Position numbers and translations under genes: made by a program. Below, one piece after another: positions 58,738-64,000 of a stretch of DNA of 64,000 nucleotides. Under the pieces are notes generated by a model. The model was not told the DNA's origin, did not search any database, and was given only the letters and a program-made list of their open reading frames with translations. This DNA is from Cyprinodon diabolis (Eukaryota; Chordata; Actinopteri; Cyprinodontiformes; Cyprinodontidae), in the NCBI GenBank assembly GCA_030533445.1, contig CM060065.1, forward strand, positions 50,035,464-50,099,463. The letters run 5' to 3'. Numbering within the stretch: the stretch's first letter is position 1; every line of letters starts with the position of its first letter.

Positions 58738-59731
58738 CCTCTTGGGACAAGAGAAAACTTTATTGTTTCTTATAAAATCGCTGCTTAGAAATGAATTATT
58801 ATTCAATTAGATTAATTAATTAATCAATAACCTGCATCTCAAATCTTAATCTATTTTATCCACATTTTAATCAGAGGAGTGACTGGGTATTTATTTCAGA
58901 CTGTTGGTTTAGGTTAGAACAGGATATACTGAGTTTTTAACATTCAGAATAGAATAATTAATAGAGTTAACCAACTAAACTCACATTATAGGAAAAAAAA
59001 GCATAAACGAAGTTACAAAGGTGTGTATCTGTAAACTTTAGAGAAGTTGTCGGCATTAATGCTATTCATTATGTGTTCCACAAACCTTAAACGATAAGAC
59101 AAGGAAAGATAGCTTAAAATAAAATTTTAAATGCCCCTGTAGAAGTTGCAAACCATTAAAGGAACTTTTGTCTACATGCAAAATCCTTTTTATAATCAGG
59201 GTTCGTACACCTTTTCCAAAGTCAAAATCAAGCACTTTTCAAGATCCATTTTAAAACTTTTTCTGGCACCTTACGTCACCGTAAATTACATACCAATACA
59301 TAGTCAAAATTATTATTTAGTGTTTTTATCGCATTAAAAGAGATGCTATAAACAATCAAAATTGTGTTAGCAGAAGGATCAGATATTTAAGCAAAACACA
59401 AGTTTTAATTTTTCGGAATGTGTCAGAGTCTAAGTAGACGTTGCTTGATATCTAACCTGCCTGAGACGATGTAAAAACAGTTACCTCGAACAAAATCACT
59501 CAACAGGTTCACTTCAATTTCAATTCATTTATTGAAAATATGAAAATGCAAACATTCGTCTTTGAGGTAGACAGTCAATCAGATTCAGCTCATTGACCTT
59601 TTTTGACAATATTGTGCAAATCAAAACAATTTGAGTTGTAAAATACACAGAATTAACACCACAAAATAGTGCAAATGTATATGTGGCAAAAAATGCTACA
59701 TGTGCCAAGGGCAAAAGTTGCATTTTATGCA

Positions 59732-60928
59732 CACTCACCGGCCACTTTATTAGGTACACCTGTCCAACTGCTCGTTAACACTTCATTTTTAAGCAGCCAA
59801 TCACATGGCGGCAACTGATCAAGACAATCTCCTGCAGTTCAAAGCGAGCATCAGTATGGGGAAGAAAGGTGATTTGAGTGACTTTGAACGTAGCATGATT
59901 GTTGGTGCCAGAAGGGCTGATCTGAGTATTTCAGAAACTGCTGATCTACTGGGATTTTCACGCACAACCATCTCTAGGGTTTACAGAGAATGGTCCGAAA
60001 AAGAAAAAACATCCAGTGAGCGGCAGTTCTGTGGGCGGAAATGCCTTGTTGATGCCAGAGGTCAGAGGAGAATGGCCAGACTGGTTAGAGCTGATAGAAG
60101 GGCAACAGTGACTCAAATAACCACCTGTTACAACCAAGGTGGGCAGAAGAGCATCTCTGAACGCACAGTACGTGGAACTTTGAGGCAGATGGGCTACAGC
60201 AGCAGAAGACCACACCGGGTGCTACTCCTTTCAGCTAAGAACAGGAAACTGAGGCTACAATTTGCACAAGCTCATCGAAATTGGACAATAGAAGATTGGA
60301 AAAACGTTGCCTGGTCTGATGAGTCTCGATTTCTGCTGCGACATTCGGATGGTAGGGTCAGAATTTGGCGTCTACAACATGAAAGCATGGATCCATCCTG
60401 CCTTGTATCAACAGTTCAGGCTGGTGGTGGTGGTGTCATGGTGTGGGGAATATTTTCTTGGCACTCTTTGGGCCCCTTGGTACCAATTGAGCATCGTTGC
60501 AACGCCACAGCCTACCTGAGTATTGTTGCTGACCATGTCCATCCCTTTATGACCACAATGTACCCAACTTCTGATGGCTACTTTCAGCAGGATAATGCGC
60601 CATGTCATAAAGCTGGAATCATCTCAGACTGGTTTCTTGAACATGACAGTGAGTTCACTGTACTCAAATGGCCTCCACAGTCACCAGATCTCAATCCAAT
60701 AGAGCATCTTTGGGATGTGGTGGAACGGGAGATTCGCATCATGGATGTGCAGCCGACAAATCTGCGGCAACTGTGTGATGCCATCATGTCAATATGGACC
60801 AAACTCTCTGAGGAATGCTTCCAGCACCTGGTTGAATCTATGCCACGAAGAATTGAGGCAGTTCTGAAGGCAAAAGGGGGTCCAACCCGTTACTAGCATG
60901 GGGTACCTAATAAAGTGGCCGGTGAGTG
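59732..60928 (+). mobile_element. Intact Tc1/mariner element (DD36E type)
   Basis: The two 26-bp inverted repeats begin CACTCACCGGCCACTTTATT and are identical at the two ends. TA follows the right end (60929-60930). The left flank reads CA instead of TA, a probable single change. The 1.2-kb element contains one uninterrupted transposase gene. Both ends and frame are intact, so it may be recently or currently active. Confidence 0.95.
59805..60896 (+). CDS. Tc1/mariner DD36E transposase, intact
   Basis: A 363-codon frame encodes a cut-and-paste DDE transposase that would bind the element's inverted repeats and insert at TA. The more likely start is Met18 (59856, [12 protein letters not shown]), since the related copy at 1149-2361 retains only that start in frame. 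An N-terminal helix-turn-helix ([20 protein letters not shown]) is followed by a basic stretch and a second HTH-like region. The catalytic triad is D172 (WSDESRF), D263 (QQDNAPCH) and E300 ([11 protein letters not shown]). There are 36 residues between D263 and E300, against 34 in classical Tc1. No stop or frameshift is present. It sits in an adamts18 intron, in the same sense as the host gene. Confidence 0.95.
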   Translation: MAATDQDNLLQFKASISMGKKGDLSDFERSMIVGARRADLSISETADLLGFSRTTISRVYREWSEKEKTSSERQFCGRKCLVDARGQRRMARLVRADRRATVTQITTCYNQGGQKSISERTVRGTLRQMGYSSRRPHRVLLLSAKNRKLRLQFAQAHRNWTIEDWKNVAWSDESRFLLRHSDGRVRIWRLQHESMDPSCLVSTVQAGGGGVMVWGIFSWHSLGPLVPIEHRCNATAYLSIVADHVHPFMTTMYPTSDGYFQQDNAPCHKAGIISDWFLEHDSEFTVLKWPPQSPDLNPIEHLWDVVEREIRIMDVQPTNLRQLCDAIMSIWTKLSEECFQHLVESMPRRIEAVLKAKGGPTRY

Positions 60929-61854
60929 TATATGGTCTATAACCTCAAAGTGCATATAGAAACATCCCCCTGAACCACCATCTTTACCATGAAATGTGGT
61001 GAAAATATGCTTTGCTTTGCCTCTCAGGCAGGGAAGACGGTCAGAGTTAAATGGGAGGACAAACAACAAAACGTTTTTTAAACAAATTATTGACATGTTT
61101 CACTTCCTTCCACAATACAATTAGTATTTATTTGTTTATGAAATCAAATATCTATGCAACTCAATAAACATGATGGTTATTCAGAGACTTTTAATGCTTT
61201 AGCAAAGGTATTTCTAAGTAAACCAGCAGAGCAGCTGTAGTCTATGGGATTTCTTTCTGCAGACGGCATTTTGTTCTTTAAATAGAGTAGACTGCACCTC
61301 ACACATATCATCACAGGCTTCCGGCCTTTTCTGGTTTCACAAGCATTTATCAGTCATTAATAGAGAAATTCATGTCAGAGCAGTGAAGTAGTTTCCACAT
61401 ATTAATATGCAGGGCAGCTGGATTCATTTGAAACTATCATTAGTGCTCAGCTTTACCTCCCTGCTAGAAGATTGGTGAAAACAACAAACAGCGAAGAACA
61501 ACCTGAGCTGAAAGCAGAGACCGTCGCTGAGATGAAAGCAGCTCGCAGTGAATATTTCAGCTGCCTGATCGTCCCCTATTCATTTATCCAATTTCATCTA
61601 GTAAACAGGATTTCCCCCGCTATACTTTCAATATAGCCGTTCAGGCAGGTAGGTTTCCAGTTGAACGCTTTGCTTGTTCTTTGAGCTCTGCTACACGGCT
61701 GTAATAATGTGATTGTAAAAAATAATGAACAGTTATAATGAGCTATCAGAGATGGTGTCAGTTGTTAGCTTCAGATTAAAAGCCGCCTCACTGTGCTCTG
61801 AAATATCAGTAACAGGTCGCTGTCTCCTCCGGTCATTCCTTATACTACTTAAAT

Positions 61855-62311
61855 CAGGGGTCTTCAATGTTTTCCAGGCCAAGGACCCCAAACTGATGGA
61901 GCGGGGACCCCCTAATTATATATATATAGTATTAAATAGTGTCATATCAAACTGGTCCTATAGTCACTCTATCACATATGGAGTAATGTAACTAAAGTAA
62001 TTTCTCCCTGGGATTATTAAAGTATTTCTGATTCCTGGTTGATGGGACAGGTGTTGTGAATGAAACGGTGCCCAGCTTGAAAGAGCTCCTGTGTGTCGCT
62101 GAATGTGAGCATTGATGACTGAAAGACATCTTCTGCCTCCATTTATCTGTTTACTACAGTGTGTTGAATTCATGTTAATGTGGATTTAAAGATATTTCAA
62201 TTAGTGGAAAAAATTATAATGTTAAAAAAAAAAAGTCAAAACTTTCGCGACCCCGATGCAGTTCCTCCGTGGACCCCCAAGGGGGCGCGGACCCCCTGTT
62301 GAAGACATCCG
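61855..62311. mobile_element. hAT MITE
   Basis: The ends are CAGGGGTCTTCAATG and GTTGAAGACATCCG. The flanks ACTTAAAT and ACTTAAAC are an 8-bp duplication with one mismatch. Subterminal GGACCCCC motifs are typical of this type. It has no coding capacity. Confidence 0.85.
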
Positions 62312-62861
62312 ACTTAAACAATCAAATATAGGAATTGTTGTTACTATAAAACATTATTTACGATATGCATGATATTATATGATTTGTATGCAAAATGTTG
62401 CGGCATATTTCCTAAATAGGAAGTATCTTCTTAAATATGTTTTCCTTTATTTAGGTTAAATCTGCCAATGTTTGGCCAGGGCCTCATAGATAACCGACAG
62501 GACTTGTCTGTCTGTTGCCAATAATCTTTGCTGGAGTCATAAGAAAAATTCCTTATTTCAAATTGTTGGCTCTACAGCCAGAAAATGATTGGATTTTTTT
62601 TTTGTGTGAATTAGGATAAAAGTGAAACATGGTTTTTAAATTAACTCAGTAGAAATGCACTCCACACTTCTCAGATCATAATTATAAACCTGTGAATTTC
62701 GAAGCCTCTGACTTTCCTTGATAGTTCCTTTTTAAACATCAATATTTGTACTAAAATATTCTTTCTGTCATGATTTGTGGACATAAACATCTTAAGAGAA
62801 GCGTCATCTCCTGGTCAGACCCTTCAGTGAAAGGGAGGAGTCAAATGCACACCCAGGATAA

Positions 62862-62878
62862 GGGGGGGGGGGGGGGGG
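62862..62878 (+). repeat. Poly-G run
   Basis: An uninterrupted run of about 17 G lies in otherwise mixed sequence. It is capable of quadruplex-type folding and prone to sequencing error. Confidence 0.9.
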
Positions 62879-63279
62879 TCACTCATGTGGCTGGAAGTTG
62901 GAGGGGAATTTTTTGGAGTTGCAGGGCTGGCGTTTTACTGGGAAGGGCCATTGTGAATGACTGCTACTTTAAATTGAAATCACATGAGTTTAACCATGGA
63001 TTGCAACATGGCACAAAGCAGAAAAGTTTATAAAAAAAAATCATAAAAAGTTAAAATTTCCAACTCATCAAGTAAACCGACTCAAAGCCACATTCAGGTA
63101 GCTTGTGATTAAGGCTGCAACTTAAATTATTTATCTAAATGATTAATCTGTCAATAATTTTTCCTTTAATTGATTAATAATCAGATTTTTTTTTTACAGA
63201 TTCAAACCAGGTAATAAACTTTTCCACTTGACAAGTTCTGAATAGAGCATATTAAGGGACAACTATTTAAAAAAAGATC

Positions 63280-63782
63280 TTAAAGCTACAGTGTGTAATA
63301 ATTGCAGGGATATACAGTCAGAAATGTAATATATTATACATAACTATGTTATTTATCATCATCTACGAGCTCAGCCTCTTAACCTTAATATTTGCGTTGC
63401 CTTAGAATTCGTTATTTATAATTACATAGGAGCGGGTCTCGCAGCCATGGAGGCAGACATCTTTGCGCTACGGCAGCGCAGAGCCAACAAACTAGCGATT
63501 GCGAGATCGCCAAAACGTCACAACGATGTAGAAAAAATAACGGGTATATTTATTATCTTAAGTCTACATGAAATCTATACCCTGCACAGACTAATGAAAT
63601 ACTATCTGTAAAATTATCTATGTAAACAAACCTCATCACTTGAGAAGGTAGGTGATGCGGACGTCGTGGAAGACATCTTGTCCCGTAACGCTCGCCGTAC
63701 TGTTGGGGGGGAGATGTTCATGTTGCTGCAGTCTGCAGTCTGACCGCTAGATGTCGCTAAAAGTTACACACTTTATCTTTAA
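63280..63782. mobile_element. TTAA-target MITE, copy 2
   Basis: TTAA lies at both ends, with the same left end (AGCTACAGTGTGTAAT) and CpG-rich interior as the copy at 24482-24987. The middle differs: it has AACGTCACAACGATGTAG where the first copy has CTCGAAAGTAACTACGGC. This suggests two internal variants. Confidence 0.85.
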
Positions 63783-64000
63783 AATCAAAATATTTGTGAT
63801 TTTTTTTTTTTTTTGCAGTTTTGGTATAATTCCTGCTCTAAGTGGTTTGCCCTGTCAGCTAAAAGCATGTTTCATAGTCTCTACACTTCATTTAACGATT
63901 TATCTATTACTAAATTAGTTGACGATTATTATTAAGTATTGATTAATCGGATTCCTTGTTTCAGCCCTAAATCGGAAGGCAAAAGGTTCCTTAAAGAAGA

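Larger units (their letters stand above)
56181..64000 (+). other. last visible intron, incomplete
   Basis: No stretch matching the expected next exon (TSP1 repeat 5, with a C..TCG..V.KRE-like start) was found, so this intron exceeds 7.8 kb. It holds a foldback minisatellite element, the intact Tc1 element, a hAT MITE and a TTAA MITE. The sequence at 56200-57720 and 60940-61850 is otherwise without a recognised feature. Confidence 0.8.

Noticed and set aside
59200..59330. hAT-like fragment starting CAGGGTTCGTACACC
   Set aside because: The start resembles a known fish transposon end, but no matching opposite end or duplication was found, so it was not listed as a feature.
56181..64000. Search for the next adamts18 exon (TSP1 repeat 5)
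   Set aside because: No acceptor followed by a CSxTCG-like coding stretch was seen on the + strand, so the exon is taken to lie beyond the window.

Overview
The window is vertebrate, almost certainly teleost fish, genomic DNA. It shows short coding exons with GT-AG introns and a very dense load of fish-type DNA transposons: hAT, Tc1/mariner, PIF/Harbinger and TTAA-target MITEs, plus foldback elements. There are also solo LTRs, tRNA-derived SINEs and a LINE 3' end. No bacterial, viral or organellar genes were seen, and no tRNA or rRNA gene was found.

The only host gene recognised is adamts18 on the + strand, a secreted zinc metalloprotease of the ADAMTS family. Fourteen consecutive coding exons can be placed by conserved protein sequence, phase-compatible splice sites and intact reading frame. 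The first is cut by the window start. They join into 669 codons without a stop. In order they encode the end of the metalloprotease domain with the zinc site HESGHNFGMIHD, the disintegrin-like domain, TSP1 repeat 1, the Cys-rich domain, the spacer, TSP1 repeats 2 to 4 and the first residues of TSP1 repeat 5. The signal peptide, propeptide and upstream catalytic part lie before the window. TSP1 repeats 5 and 6, the PLAC domain and the 3' UTR lie beyond 64000.

The introns hold the other content. Six copies of a ~545-bp element occur (353-903, 6836-7380, 18255-18795, 20117-20662, 30372-30916, 41659-42201). Each carries the promoter-like region and first coding part of a RecQ-type helicase, ending just past the Walker A motif. 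Most copies have 8-bp target-site duplications. A 1.2-kb Tc1/mariner element at 59732-60928 has an intact 363-codon transposase with a DD36E catalytic spacing; a broken relative lies at 1149-2361. Two solo LTRs (15000-17121, 39301-40140) have 5-bp duplications. The first is split by a hAT element whose empty site survives in a third LTR fragment at 40925-41246. Two foldback elements (11659-12822, 57723-58737) share related ends and related ~20-bp tandem units. Unique intronic DNA between these elements shows no further gene.

Exon calls are firm. Transposon ends with matching duplications are firm, but superfamily names rest on terminal motifs and duplication length because no database search was possible.
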